Of a DNA stretch of 37,333 nucleotides, positions 1 to 9,823 are shown in pieces. The stretch is taken from NCBI GenBank assembly GCA_009924095.1, contig RFSG01000016.1:1-37333 (forward strand), given 5' to 3'. Each line of letters opens with the position of its first letter. The first letter of the stretch is position 1. This DNA is from Sphingobacteriia bacterium (lineage in GTDB: Bacteria > Bacteroidota > Bacteroidia > J057 > RFSG01). Position numbers and translations under genes: made by a program. The notes below the pieces were generated by a model that ran no database searches, was not told where the DNA came from, and saw only the letters and a list, made by a program, of their open reading frames with translations.

Positions 1-3000
1 TTAAATGCTCAAACTGAAGAAGAATATTTTCCTCAAGATCCTGAATTATTTATTAGCCAAATAAATACTGAAGTTTCAAAATTTGGAGTTCCTGCTGCAA
101 ATACTTGGATGCAACAATTTACGGCGCAATGGAAAAAAGGTGATTTTGAACCTAATGAGCAATTAGGAATGATTCATTCTTTAAATCTTATGTATTTATC
201 AGGATATTATAAAACATATCCAGATATGGTAGATTTTTTGCGACTTTGTCAAGCAGTAAAAAATCCAGAAAATCAAATTAAACTTCCCTTTAATTCTTTC
301 ATTCAAATTACCGATTCTTGTTTATATACGTTGGAACCACAAGTTTTTCACACGTATTTAAATTTATTAGAAAAAGTGCTTCCCCAAGGTACTTGTTTTC
401 AAACCTCTAATTCCAGTTGGAGAATTACCGCTACTGATGCAAAATTAGAATGGAATGATCTTCAAGATCCGGGCGGAAGTTTGCATCCTAAATTGGTATT
501 AGGGAAGGGGGATTTAGTATATCAAAGTGAAAGAGATTCTACTGTTTTTCATAACACCATAGGCGAATATCATTTAACAGCAAGATTGTTTTATGGTTCG
601 GGAGGAACGTTAAATTGGGCGAAAGTGGGGCTTGATCCCGGAACGGTATATGCGGATTTAGGGCCGTATGCATTAGATCTTAATTTCTCTAAAATTGAAA
701 TTGACTCCGTTACCTTACATTATCATTCCTTATTTAAACAAACCTTAAAAGGTAAATTCTTAGATATTAATCAAGGCGTATTTGATCCTGCAATTGCTGA
801 ATTTCCAGAATTTATTAGTTATGAAGGAGGAGTAAAAATTGATAGATTTATTCCGAATGTATTATACGAAGGGGGTTTTAAATTAAAAGGTACGCAATTA
901 TATGGAATTGGCACTTGGAATACCCACACCTATGAACCTGTTATTGACACAACCAAAACTATTCCTTCAGAAGAAATAAAAGAAGCCGTTGTAGAGGATT
1001 TTCCAATGGCAGAAGTTAGTATTCCTGAAACCTATCAAGTATATGAAAAAGCAAGAATTAATATATTAGACAAGAATCAAAAGATTAAAGTAAAAGTAGA
1101 ATCGGATGAATTTAAATTAAATCCGGAAAAACTTACTTCTAATGTTGCCAAAACGGTTATTTTATTAAGTAACAAAGATTCCTTAACCCATCCCGGCCTT
1201 AATCTGATTTATGATTGTAATACCTATGATTTGATTTTATATAAAGATCCGGGTAAATTATTATCTCGTCAACCTATTTATAATTCAAATACAAAATATA
1301 ATATTTATTCTGAGTCCCTTAAATGGAATGTTCAACAGGATACGGTAATTGCATTTACTGCCATATTAGATAAAGAAAATAAAACTGCTGCATTTGAGTC
1401 AGAAGATTATTTTTCAAAATTGAGATTTGATCAATTTCGGGGAATATTAAATTTTCATCCTGCAGGAGTAATTTATGCCTATGCATTAAAAAATCCAGGT
1501 GCCCCGATATTTGTCGACAATTTACTCACCTCGATTCGGCAGATGAAGCAAAGAGAAGCTTTTTTATTAGCACTACTGGATTTAGAGGCTTCAGGATTTA
1601 TAAGATATGACCCTATTACTTTTGAAATTACCCCACAGGAAAAATTATTTAAATGGGTAAAAGCCTCCAGAGGAAAAAGAGATTATGATGCTTTATTATT
1701 TACGGCTGCAATAGAATCAGGAGATTATGCCCGATTAAATCTTACAGACAATATTATGGATGCCCGGGGAATATCCTATATTTCATTTTCAGATACCCAA
1801 TATGTGAAAGCAGTAATGCAAGATGATGAATTAACTTTATTAAAAAACAGAGATATATTATTTAATGGAATTATGGCTGCGGGGAAAATAAATCTAACAG
1901 GCGTTTCACGTAAAAACATGTTTCATTTTAATTATAATTCATTTCGAGTGGATTGTGATTCTTTAGATTCCATGCGGTTTATCTTAGTTCGTCAACCTGA
2001 AATAGAATTTAAATTTTCTCCCCTTCAAATGGCATTACGAAATACTACATTTGAAGGATTAACAGGAGCTATTTATATTGATAAACCCGACAATAAAAGT
2101 TCTCGGAAAAAGAACCCTGCCTATTCTGCTTTTGATAGTCACACTACTTCTTTTGTGTATTGGGAAAAACCGGATATATGGAATAGTGTTTATCAAAAAC
2201 AAAAATTATTTTTTGCAGTTTATCCATTTTTATTAGACTCACTGGAGGACTTTGATGATAGTACCGTAAAATTTGATGGTGAATTTCATAGCAGTGATAT
2301 TTTTCCTGTTTTTGAGCAATCTCTTCAGCCCATGACTGATAATACAATGGGGGTTAAGGAAATTACCACTGAAGAAGGGTACCCTGCCTATGCGGGCAAA
2401 GGGCATTTTTACAATAAAATAGAGATGGATGGAAATGGGTTGCACGGGAAAGGGGATCTTACGTATCTCGCTACCCGAGCTACTGCAGATACCTTCCATT
2501 TCTTTTTTGATACTGCGACGGCGTTTGTTAAAAAATTTATTCAAACCCCAGGAATGTTTAATGGTGCATTTTTTCCGGCTATTGAAGCTGCTAATGTGGA
2601 CTACCGATGGTTTACCAAAAAGGATCAATTAGAAATTAGCACAGGTGAAAGAGAGATGGAATTATTCCAGGGAAAAGGAACCTTTAGAGGAAAGGTAATT
2701 ATCACCCCTTCCGGTATGACAGGCGCTGGCACCTTAAAGATGGGGCTGGTAACAGTTTCCTCAGATAGTATCAAGTTTATGGAAACAACAGTCGATGCAA
2801 CGCGTGGTATTTTTACTGTAACTGATTTTGAAGACACCACAAAAACACAAATGACCGCTACCGACGTAATATTATCTTATAATCTGGTAACCGATAAATG
2901 TGAATTTGAAACCGGAAATTCAGGTAAACCGGAAATTATATTTCATGAACAAAAATATGTAACCACCCTTGGAAAAGGAGTTTATGATAAAACCACGAAT

Positions 3001-4599
3001 GATGTAAGACTTGGGGCTAAATCTAAAGAAATTACCAAAAACTATTTCCTATCCACAGATGTATTAATTGATTCTCTTACCTTTTATGCAAGAGAGTCTT
3101 ATTTTAATTTTCAAAAAAGAGAATTACATGTAAGTGGTGTTCCGTTTATTAATGTAGCGGATGCGAAAGTAGTTCCGGATTCTACGAAAGATATTGTAAT
3201 TAATCGGGATGGAAATTTACAAACCTTCCGCAATGCGGTAATTGTAGCTAATCGGGATTCTAATTTTCACAATATTTATGATGCAACGGTAGATATTTTA
3301 TCTGCAATTAATTATACCGCAAGGGGTAGTTATGAATATATTAAAGTAAATGGACAACCTATGGTGGTTAATTTAGATGAAATAAAAGTTGATTTAACAG
3401 ATACAGCAACGGTAGCAACTGGAAATATTCGAGAAATTCAAAAATTCTTTATTACCGATAGGATTCTTTTTGATGGTACGATTGAACTGCGAGGAAATAT
3501 TAAGTTTCTACGATTTACAGGTAATGTACGTATCCAATCTAAAAACCCTGTATTTGCGAATAAACCATTTGAATTTTCGGATTTAGTGGATCCGGAAAAT
3601 ATATTTATTCCAGTATCAGAAGCTAAAATTGGAAAATTAGTATTGGGTCTATTTTTTAATCCCATGTATCGGAATTTTAATTCTAGATTCTTACAAGAAA
3701 AACAAGACATTAAGGATAAAGAAGTATTATCTGCAAAAGGAAATAGTGTAGGATTAACCTTTGACCGAGAACGTCAAGAATTTAGAATTGGGGTAAGGGC
3801 TAAATTTAATCAAGAACAATTTAGAGGTAATCAGATTAGTTTAAATGATTCCATTAATTTGATTACCACGGAAGGGTTATATCAATTTCCAATGCAAATG
3901 ATAAGTGGCCTATTGGATTTAAGAATGTCGGGAAAATGGTCGGAACAGGGAAAAAATAATATTGAAACGGATATTACTTGGGGAATGGAAATGAAAGCAG
4001 TACCTCGTAAAGCAATTTCCGGATTGGCGGATAAGTGGGCTACTTTATTAAATATCTCAGAAGATGTAGATTATCAAGATCGTGCCTTGCAGGAATCATT
4101 AGCAGAACTGTTAGATTATGAAAGGGAAGAAGAAAAAAATACTAATGAATTTATTAAAGACCTAGAAAAAACGGGGATTATGGCCAATTTAGACTTGGCT
4201 AAACGTATCCCACAAACCTTAGTGGTGAGTGATATTAAATTAAAATTTAATGATAAATTAAAAACCCTTTATTATAATGGAACAGTGGATGTAATTGGTT
4301 TTGGAGGACAAAAAATAAATAAAAAATTAAATGCTTATATCGAATATGAATTTGGAAAAGGATTAGCACAAGGAAGAGAAAATGATCAATTAAGATTTTA
4401 TTTAGAAATTGATGATATGAATTGGGTGTTCTTTAATTTATCTGGTGAAGTGGTTAGAACAAGTTCTACCGAATCCAGTTATGTGAGTGATATTCGCTCA
4501 GAGTCAGATAAAGCAAAAGGAAAAGGAATTAGATCGGAAGTGGCAGAAGATTCAGAGGTAACCGATTTTATTAAAAAATTCAGAACCAGATATAATTAA
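1..4599 (+). CDS. Giant beta-rich protein of unknown function, 5' end missing
   Basis: The frame is open from base 1 (first codon tta), so the gene begins upstream of the window and 1532 codons are visible; the ATG at 109 is internal. I do not recognise a named family. The protein consists of alternating hydrophobic/polar strands typical of a long beta-solenoid or beta-taco fold, with recurring short motifs such as GKGDL, GKGTF, GAGTL and GKGVYD, and many strands ending in D-T or D-S pairs. There is no transmembrane segment in the visible part. The last ~90 residues are charged and end in a Lys/Arg/Glu-rich tail after a strand region, without a T9SS-like sorting domain. A signal peptide would lie outside the window. 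An envelope or periplasmic location, perhaps lipid or LPS handling as in OstA/AsmA-like solenoids, is a guess from fold alone. It converges with the amidohydrolase gene, overlapping it by 4 bp. Confidence 0.85.
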   Translation, partial: LNAQTEEEYFPQDPELFISQINTEVSKFGVPAANTWMQQFTAQWKKGDFEPNEQLGMIHSLNLMYLSGYYKTYPDMVDFLRLCQAVKNPENQIKLPFNSFIQITDSCLYTLEPQVFHTYLNLLEKVLPQGTCFQTSNSSWRITATDAKLEWNDLQDPGGSLHPKLVLGKGDLVYQSERDSTVFHNTIGEYHLTARLFYGSGGTLNWAKVGLDPGTVYADLGPYALDLNFSKIEIDSVTLHYHSLFKQTLKGKFLDINQGVFDPAIAEFPEFISYEGGVKIDRFIPNVLYEGGFKLKGTQLYGIGTWNTHTYEPVIDTTKTIPSEEIKEAVVEDFPMAEVSIPETYQVYEKARINILDKNQKIKVKVESDEFKLNPEKLTSNVAKTVILLSNKDSLTHPGLNLIYDCNTYDLILYKDPGKLLSRQPIYNSNTKYNIYSESLKWNVQQDTVIAFTAILDKENKTAAFESEDYFSKLRFDQFRGILNFHPAGVIYAYALKNPGAPIFVDNLLTSIRQMKQREAFLLALLDLEASGFIRYDPITFEITPQEKLFKWVKASRGKRDYDALLFTAAIESGDYARLNLTDNIMDARGISYISFSDTQYVKAVMQDDELTLLKNRDILFNGIMAAGKINLTGVSRKNMFHFNYNSFRVDCDSLDSMRFILVRQPEIEFKFSPLQMALRNTTFEGLTGAIYIDKPDNKSSRKKNPAYSAFDSHTTSFVYWEKPDIWNSVYQKQKLFFAVYPFLLDSLEDFDDSTVKFDGEFHSSDIFPVFEQSLQPMTDNTMGVKEITTEEGYPAYAGKGHFYNKIEMDGNGLHGKGDLTYLATRATADTFHFFFDTATAFVKKFIQTPGMFNGAFFPAIEAANVDYRWFTKKDQLEISTGEREMELFQGKGTFRGKVIITPSGMTGAGTLKMGLVTVSSDSIKFMETTVDATRGIFTVTDFEDTTKTQMTATDVILSYNLVTDKCEFETGNSGKPEIIFHEQKYVTTLGKGVYDKTTNDVRLGAKSKEITKNYFLSTDVLIDSLTFYARESYFNFQKRELHVSGVPFINVADAKVVPDSTKDIVINRDGNLQTFRNAVIVANRDSNFHNIYDATVDILSAINYTARGSYEYIKVNGQPMVVNLDEIKVDLTDTATVATGNIREIQKFFITDRILFDGTIELRGNIKFLRFTGNVRIQSKNPVFANKPFEFSDLVDPENIFIPVSEAKIGKLVLGLFFNPMYRNFNSRFLQEKQDIKDKEVLSAKGNSVGLTFDRERQEFRIGVRAKFNQEQFRGNQISLNDSINLITTEGLYQFPMQMISGLLDLRMSGKWSEQGKNNIETDITWGMEMKAVPRKAISGLADKWATLLNISEDVDYQDRALQESLAELLDYEREEEKNTNEFIKDLEKTGIMANLDLAKRIPQTLVVSDIKLKFNDKLKTLYYNGTVDVIGFGGQKINKKLNAYIEYEFGKGLAQGRENDQLRFYLEIDDMNWVFFNLSGEVVRTSSTESSYVSDIRSESDKAKGKGIRSEVAEDSEVTDFIKKFRTRYN

Positions 4600-5882
4600 T
4601 TTGTATCCTTATTTCTGTATTTACGATATAATTGTTCTTGTTTATTATCGAGAGAAATTTGGCGACCATCTATAAATGCGGTTTCAATATTTGAGGTAGC
4701 CATATTAAAAACATCTCCTGAACAAATCAATAAAGTAGCAGACTTACCTACTTCAACACTTCCATAATTATTGTCAATTCCACAAAGCTTAGCAGGAGTA
4801 AGGCAAATCGATTTTAAGGCTGCTTCAGGGGAAAGTCCATATCCTATCGCTGTGCCTGCGGTAAAGGCTAAATTTCGTACTTGCCAAAATCCAGGAATGG
4901 ATAAAGCGAAAGTAATTTTCGATGAGTCTAAAATTGCTGGAAGTTTGAAAGGTGCTTCTGGGCTATCTATATCACGATCTGGAAGGCGGTTCACATTGGT
5001 TAATATTACCGGGATCCCTAAACTTTTAAGCTGGTCTAAAATTCGATATCCATCCGATACCCCGACTAATACCGGTTGAATTTGAAACCGTTTGATAAAT
5101 GCGATTACCTCTAATAATGCAGCATATTGGTTTACTTCGATAAATAGTTTTTTGTGTCCAGTAAATATGGGTAAAATAGATTGTACTCTTAGATCTTCGG
5201 TAGAAATAGCAGATTGATTAGTCGCATAAGCACGTGCATCCTTAAATAAAGATTCTAGTTCTTGTAAAGACGTTTTTCTACTGGAAGAACTTACCTCTGG
5301 CCAATTAATAAAAACGCCATCTTCCCTAATTAAGGCATCTTCCCAATTCCAGGCATCTAATTGCATAACTGCCGAACTGCCATTAATCACCCCACTGTTC
5401 CCCACTACTTGTGCGAGTAAAACCCCATTTGATCGAACGGTAGGGATCACACGGGAGTCGGTATTATAAGCAACTGCAGCCCTTAGATTCGGATTAATTA
5501 AGCCCGATTCACGGGTGTCTTGCGTAGGTCGTGCGGCTTCAATTTCAATTAACCCTAATTGCGTATTCAATGCAATGAAACCTGGATAAACATGTTTTCC
5601 CTGCCCTTGAATTTCGGTACTCTGCTTGTAGGTTTCTTTTACTTCCCCTACTTTTTGAATCTTTCCATCGATAATTAATATATCTGCGATTCGGGCAATA
5701 TCGCCATTACCCGGATGAACCATGGCTCCTCGAATAATTACTGGAAAAGGAGAGGCTTTTCCAGGGGAAGGTATTTCCTGAGCCCTTGCCAAGTTTATGC
5801 CTATCGTAATTACTAACCCTACACATATACTGTAGATGGGTAATTGTAGACTATGGTTCCAGCGTTTCACAGGTATATTCAT
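4596..5882 (-). CDS. Exported amidohydrolase-family protein lacking the metal-binding HxH motif
   Basis: 428 residues. The N-terminus (MNIPVKRW, then a hydrophobic stretch ending ARAQ at about residue 35) is a signal peptide. The body is an imidazolonepropionase-like amidohydrolase: N-terminal beta-sandwich strands (VIIRGAMVHPG, IIDGKIQKVGE), a TIM-barrel part, and the C-terminal return of the sandwich (GSVEVGKSATLLICSGDVFN, AFIDGRQISL). Where active enzymes have PG-x-ID-x-H-x-H, this one reads YPGFIALNTQLGL, so the metal-binding histidines are absent and catalysis of the usual kind is unlikely. The family is known in Bacteroidota as the partner of a ~1000-residue amidohydrolase, and that partner lies immediately upstream here with a 32-nt overlap (5851-5882), implying translational coupling. 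It may be a structural subunit of the same periplasmic enzyme. Substrate unknown. Confidence 0.85.
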   Translation of the reverse strand: MNIPVKRWNHSLQLPIYSICVGLVITIGINLARAQEIPSPGKASPFPVIIRGAMVHPGNGDIARIADILIIDGKIQKVGEVKETYKQSTEIQGQGKHVYPGFIALNTQLGLIEIEAARPTQDTRESGLINPNLRAAVAYNTDSRVIPTVRSNGVLLAQVVGNSGVINGSSAVMQLDAWNWEDALIREDGVFINWPEVSSSSRKTSLQELESLFKDARAYATNQSAISTEDLRVQSILPIFTGHKKLFIEVNQYAALLEVIAFIKRFQIQPVLVGVSDGYRILDQLKSLGIPVILTNVNRLPDRDIDSPEAPFKLPAILDSSKITFALSIPGFWQVRNLAFTAGTAIGYGLSPEAALKSICLTPAKLCGIDNNYGSVEVGKSATLLICSGDVFNMATSNIETAFIDGRQISLDNKQEQLYRKYRNKDTN

Positions 5883-8799
5883 GTGGGGGTACTTGAGTAT
5901 AGGGGGTAGTTTTAAAACCTAAGGCAGCTGCTTGCAATGCCTTTTGAAGCAAATACTTTTTTTCATTTAACTGATTTTCAGAAAGACTCTGAATTTTAGA
6001 CCGGTCGAAATATCGTTTTCCATCAATCCAAGTCTTATCTGCTTTAGCATAGACCGATAAGGGATTGTCTGACCAAAGTACTAGATCAGCATGTTTTCCT
6101 ACAGTAAGGCTACCCACCCAAGCCTCAATGCCTAACATTCTTGCAGGATTTAAGGTTACTAACTTTAACGCCTCCACAGGAGTAAGCCCCCCATACTTTA
6201 TAGCTTTAGCAGCCTCTTGATTTAATCTTCTTCCCATTTCAGCATCATCAGAATTAAACCCTGTGATTACCCCAGCCTGACTTAATAAAGTACCATTATG
6301 AGGGATGGCATCTATCACCTCATATTTATAAGCCCACCAATCGGAAAAGGTGGAAGCAGCTGCTCCATGGGCTTTTAATTTATCGGCAATTTTATATCCT
6401 TCTAATACATGCGTAAAAGTGTTTACCTTAAAACCTAAACTATCCCCTAATCGCATCAACATTACGATTTCAGATTGCACATAGGAATGACAAGTTATTT
6501 TTCGTTTGCCAAATAAGATTTCGGATAAAGCATCCAGTTCTAAATCTTTTCTGAATAAACCGCCCTTCTTTTCTGCTTCTTTGTATGCTGCTGCTCTTCG
6601 AAATGACTCTCGAAGGATTTGTTCAACTCCAGGTCTGGATTGAGGGTATCGGGTGGTATGACTATCTCCCCAATTCGATTGTTTTACATTTTCCCCAAGC
6701 GCAAATTTTATAAAGGGAGGAGCCCCTGAAAACCGCAATCCATCGGGCGTTTCACCCCAGCGTAATTTAATTAGCGCTGACTGCCCTCCAATAGGATTAG
6801 CGGAACCATGCAGTAACTGAGAGGTAGTTACGCCTCCTGCAAGCTGATGATAAATATGTATATCATCTGGTAGTAACACATCTCCAATCCTTACTTCTGA
6901 AGTAACCGCTTGTGTTCCTTCATTTACACCTCTATCAATCGCAATATGGGAATGCTCATCAATTAAACCAGGGGTTAAGTGAAATCCTTTACCAGATAAT
7001 TCTTGGGTTTGAGATGGAACAGTTAATTGAGTACCCAATGCTTGAATAATACCATTCTTAATCCATACATCTCCAATACTGGGGGAAGCGGAATCCTGAA
7101 GGGTCCAAAGGAATGCATCCCGAATTACCAAGTCTTCGGTTTGGGGGAGTTGAGGCGTTCCCCAAGCGCAGGAAGGAAAACGTTGTGTCGGTAAAGTTAA
7201 GGTGTCGGGTTTTCGAGTGGAAATAGCCTTTGGTCCTACATAAATAAGGGAAAAGGATATACGGGTTTGGGATAAATCCTCCCCAGATCCTATTAATGAA
7301 TCAGAATAAATTCCTCCATTACCTAACCAATACTTCAAACTATCTTCTTGCCAGGTAAGGTTAAATCCACCTCCTTGAGAATACAAACTTCCTTTCCCTT
7401 TTCTGGGAGCTAACTGTGTCAAATTGTAATTTGGACGTTCTCCCTCTAACAGCACAGAATCCACATCACCGATGGAGGTTTTTAGAAGGTATTTTCCTAC
7501 ACGAGGTTGGGGTAATAAATTTCCATAGGGTTGTCCGTTTACCCAGGTATAAATTATTTTAGTCTCTTTTGAAAAAAAAGGTTGATCACAAATCATCAAA
7601 TCTGCATCAAATCCGAGTTCTATTTTTCCTTTTCTATCTGATAAATTCAGCCATGCAGCCGGAGTAAGAGTTAAAGCGGCCAAGGCATCCTTTTCTGAAA
7701 GTCCACGATCTATAGTTCTTAATAATTCCTCTTTATAGGAAGATTTACCCAGTGAGGAAAAAGTGAAGGGCACTTGTGCTTGATGAAATAAATATGGACT
7801 AGATGGAGCATAGGCCCAATTTCTTAACTGAGAAAGTTGAATGTCAGTAGCTGCATCCGGAGTTGTAAGATCAGGTGCTGGAGGAAAGGCAAGCGGTACA
7901 ATTAATTGTATGCCAGAATTTTTGATTTGAGGAATCCACTCCCATTCTCTTCCTCCTCCTTTTACCCATACTGGGGATAGAGAAAATTCATTCGCTAACG
8001 CAGCGATTCGTAATACATCTAAGCTTGAAGAATCTGTGTCCCACACCCAAGGCAAATGCAGGCGGGTGTGGTCATTTAAAGCAGATAGGGAAGCATTATA
8101 TTCTAGGTTGTTGCCACCTTTTTGATACCAGTTAGCATCTAATAAAGTTTGACGAATCAAAGCAATAGAACCCATTAAGGAAGAAGGATAAGCCTCTTTG
8201 CTCTGTTTCTCTTTTTGGAAGGATGCCCCTAAAACAGCTTTGGGCTTAACAATGATTTCCTGGTGATTTCTTTCTCCGGTTTGAAGGATCATTCCTGTAC
8301 CTCTCAATATGCCTTCTTTAGGAACACATAAAAGCGTGGTAAACCCTAATTGTCGGTACGACTCCAATTTTTTTATCCAACTGGTATCGTGGTTGTCGAA
8401 CAGCATTTCTTGTTCAGGATGAATGGAGGAATGCCAGGAACCTTCTGAATTTCTTTCCTGAGGAAGGGAAGATTCAACATATACATCTATTAGACCGGGG
8501 TAAATATATTTTCCTTCCAGATTCCAAATTTGCGCATCAGGAGGAATAGAAATAGAAGCCCCCAATTGTTCAATTTTACCTTTTCGAATCAGCACCATCA
8601 TTTTTTGAGGTGCGGCACCTGCCTCTTTCACTACCCATGCATTTTGAAGCACATGGCATTGGGAAGGAATTCTTTCAATCCCTTCTTTGGGGTAAGTGGG
8701 TAATTGAGCCCAAATTTTAGACTCGTCTAAAACACCCCAAAACATTCCAATAACAACCCCTTGGAACACAAGGGAAAGAAATATTCGATTACAATTCAT
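5851..8799 (-). CDS. Exported tandem amidohydrolase: degenerate first half, intact second half
   Basis: 982 residues from the ATG at 8799; a TTG at 8817 in the same frame would add six residues, but the ATG is followed directly by the signal peptide (MNCNRIFLSLVFQG..., ending WAQ). The protein holds two amidohydrolase units. Unit 1 (about residues 35-430) has the sandwich strands but reads YPGLIDVYVES where an HxH is expected. Unit 2 (about 535-975) is complete: LTPGLIDEHSHIA (His616 and His618), CHSYVQSE and FTHVLEGY with the downstream histidines, and FNSDDAEMGRR with the catalytic aspartate; it closes with GSLTVGKHADLVLWSDNP. Known relatives are imidazolonepropionase-like and peptidase-like hydrolases of cyclic amides or dipeptides; the substrate cannot be read from sequence. 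It forms a two-gene operon with the downstream degenerate amidohydrolase. Confidence 0.88.
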   Translation of the reverse strand: MNCNRIFLSLVFQGVVIGMFWGVLDESKIWAQLPTYPKEGIERIPSQCHVLQNAWVVKEAGAAPQKMMVLIRKGKIEQLGASISIPPDAQIWNLEGKYIYPGLIDVYVESSLPQERNSEGSWHSSIHPEQEMLFDNHDTSWIKKLESYRQLGFTTLLCVPKEGILRGTGMILQTGERNHQEIIVKPKAVLGASFQKEKQSKEAYPSSLMGSIALIRQTLLDANWYQKGGNNLEYNASLSALNDHTRLHLPWVWDTDSSSLDVLRIAALANEFSLSPVWVKGGGREWEWIPQIKNSGIQLIVPLAFPPAPDLTTPDAATDIQLSQLRNWAYAPSSPYLFHQAQVPFTFSSLGKSSYKEELLRTIDRGLSEKDALAALTLTPAAWLNLSDRKGKIELGFDADLMICDQPFFSKETKIIYTWVNGQPYGNLLPQPRVGKYLLKTSIGDVDSVLLEGERPNYNLTQLAPRKGKGSLYSQGGGFNLTWQEDSLKYWLGNGGIYSDSLIGSGEDLSQTRISFSLIYVGPKAISTRKPDTLTLPTQRFPSCAWGTPQLPQTEDLVIRDAFLWTLQDSASPSIGDVWIKNGIIQALGTQLTVPSQTQELSGKGFHLTPGLIDEHSHIAIDRGVNEGTQAVTSEVRIGDVLLPDDIHIYHQLAGGVTTSQLLHGSANPIGGQSALIKLRWGETPDGLRFSGAPPFIKFALGENVKQSNWGDSHTTRYPQSRPGVEQILRESFRRAAAYKEAEKKGGLFRKDLELDALSEILFGKRKITCHSYVQSEIVMLMRLGDSLGFKVNTFTHVLEGYKIADKLKAHGAAASTFSDWWAYKYEVIDAIPHNGTLLSQAGVITGFNSDDAEMGRRLNQEAAKAIKYGGLTPVEALKLVTLNPARMLGIEAWVGSLTVGKHADLVLWSDNPLSVYAKADKTWIDGKRYFDRSKIQSLSENQLNEKKYLLQKALQAAALGFKTTPYTQVPPHEYTCETLEP

Positions 8800-8865
8800 A
8801 CCTAAAGGAAGAGACAAGTTACTTAACTTTACCTAAGTGCCCACGCATTTTCGTTTAGAATAATT

Positions 8866-9228
8866 ATGAGAATTCTTCTGACTATACTTTTTATTGGCTT
8901 TTCAATTTGCGCTACCTCAGCCCAACAGGATTCTATTCCTAAAACCGGCAATAAAAAAAATGCAAATGACCCATTGGTTTTTCGTTCCATCAAAAACACT
9001 CCTGATTTAATTTTTATAGAATATACCTTGCCCTTTGAGGGAATTGTTGAATTTGAATTAAGGAACGAAGAAGAGGAAGTGATTTGGAAAAGCCAATTTG
9101 TTGGCAAAACTGGAGACAATCAGATTAAATTTTCTACAAAACCCTTAACCACAGGAAAGTATTATTACTCCCTATATTACAAGGGGCGGGAAACTCGGAA
9201 ATATTTTGATTACCGTCCGACGAATTAA
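8866..9228 (+). CDS. Small secreted beta-sandwich protein, function unknown
   Basis: 120 residues. MRILLTILFIGFSICATSAQQ is a clear signal peptide with cleavage expected near the SAQ. The mature part of about 100 residues is a compact set of strands (IFIEYTLPFEGIVEFELRN, VIWKSQFVGKTGDNQIKF, LTTGKYYYSLYYKGR) reminiscent of the FlgD-like immunoglobulin fold seen in the C-terminal part of many T9SS cargo proteins, here as a free domain. No cysteines remain after cleavage and no catalytic motif is visible. The gene stands alone on the plus strand, divergent from the amidohydrolase operon (66 bp apart) and converging with the DUF429 gene 4 bp downstream. Confidence 0.72.
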   Translation: MRILLTILFIGFSICATSAQQDSIPKTGNKKNANDPLVFRSIKNTPDLIFIEYTLPFEGIVEFELRNEEEEVIWKSQFVGKTGDNQIKFSTKPLTTGKYYYSLYYKGRETRKYFDYRPTN

Positions 9229-9232
9229 CGGA

Positions 9233-9811
9233 TCAACAATAAATACATCCTTCAATAGTATTACCCCAATATTTCCCACTTTGAGACTGAAAACGTTGGC
9301 CAGCTATCCAAGCTATTAGGGCATCTACCTCATGCCAAGTGTTTGGAGATTTGTCAATTGGGGGTAAAGCATTTATTTGGTTCAGTTGGGTTAGTACAGT
9401 TGGGATGTGTTCAATTTCTTTTTTATATCCCAATTCAGATAATTCCCATACCCTTGCAAAATACCCGGGATATGTTTCTATCATAGAAATAGAAGGACAG
9501 TTTGCCTTAAAACGCATGGCTCTTGCGGTTAGTCCCCCTAAAAACATAGGCGACATAGCCCCTAAAGCAACATCTGCTTCTCTGTAAAAATAATTGGAGT
9601 AGGATTCTAGAAATAAATAAACACCGGGTAAAGAAAGCGGGGCATCTATAAAAAGGTAGTCAGGCTGCAAATAATTGATTTGGGTTTGCAACCAAATATC
9701 AGCGTCCTTTCCTTTGGGTGAGGTTTTAAAATGAAGATGTTTATCCTGAAGAAAACAAACGGCAGTAGTTCCCGCTAGTTTACTGCCATAATCAACTCCT
9801 AACCAATTCAT
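9233..9811 (-). CDS. DUF429-like predicted RNase H-fold nuclease
   Basis: 192 residues, cytoplasmic (no signal peptide). The pattern fits DUF429, a family with an RNase H-like fold: an N-terminal strand with an acidic residue (MNWLGVDYGSKLAGTTAVC), a second acidic strand (YLFIDAPLSLPG, about residues 52-63), an ETYPGYF segment matching the family's E-x-YPG motif, and a C-terminal helix with the last acidic residues (WHEVDALIAWIAG). Proteins of the family are annotated as predicted nucleases; no substrate is established. It lies 12 nt downstream of the ferredoxin-like gene on the same strand, suggesting co-transcription. Assignment rests on motif memory, not on a profile search. Confidence 0.65.
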   Translation of the reverse strand: MNWLGVDYGSKLAGTTAVCFLQDKHLHFKTSPKGKDADIWLQTQINYLQPDYLFIDAPLSLPGVYLFLESYSNYFYREADVALGAMSPMFLGGLTARAMRFKANCPSISMIETYPGYFARVWELSELGYKKEIEHIPTVLTQLNQINALPPIDKSPNTWHEVDALIAWIAGQRFQSQSGKYWGNTIEGCIYC

Positions 9812-9823
9812 TCAGTGCTTAAG

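Noticed and set aside
2144..2840. Antisense frames inside the giant protein gene, and similar short frames opposite other genes
   Set aside because: They lack homology-like features, signal peptides or spacing of their own and lie entirely opposite well-supported coding sequence.
8800..8817. TTG start six codons upstream for the tandem amidohydrolase
   Set aside because: The ATG at 8799 directly precedes the signal peptide; the extra residues weaken the signal-peptide N-region.
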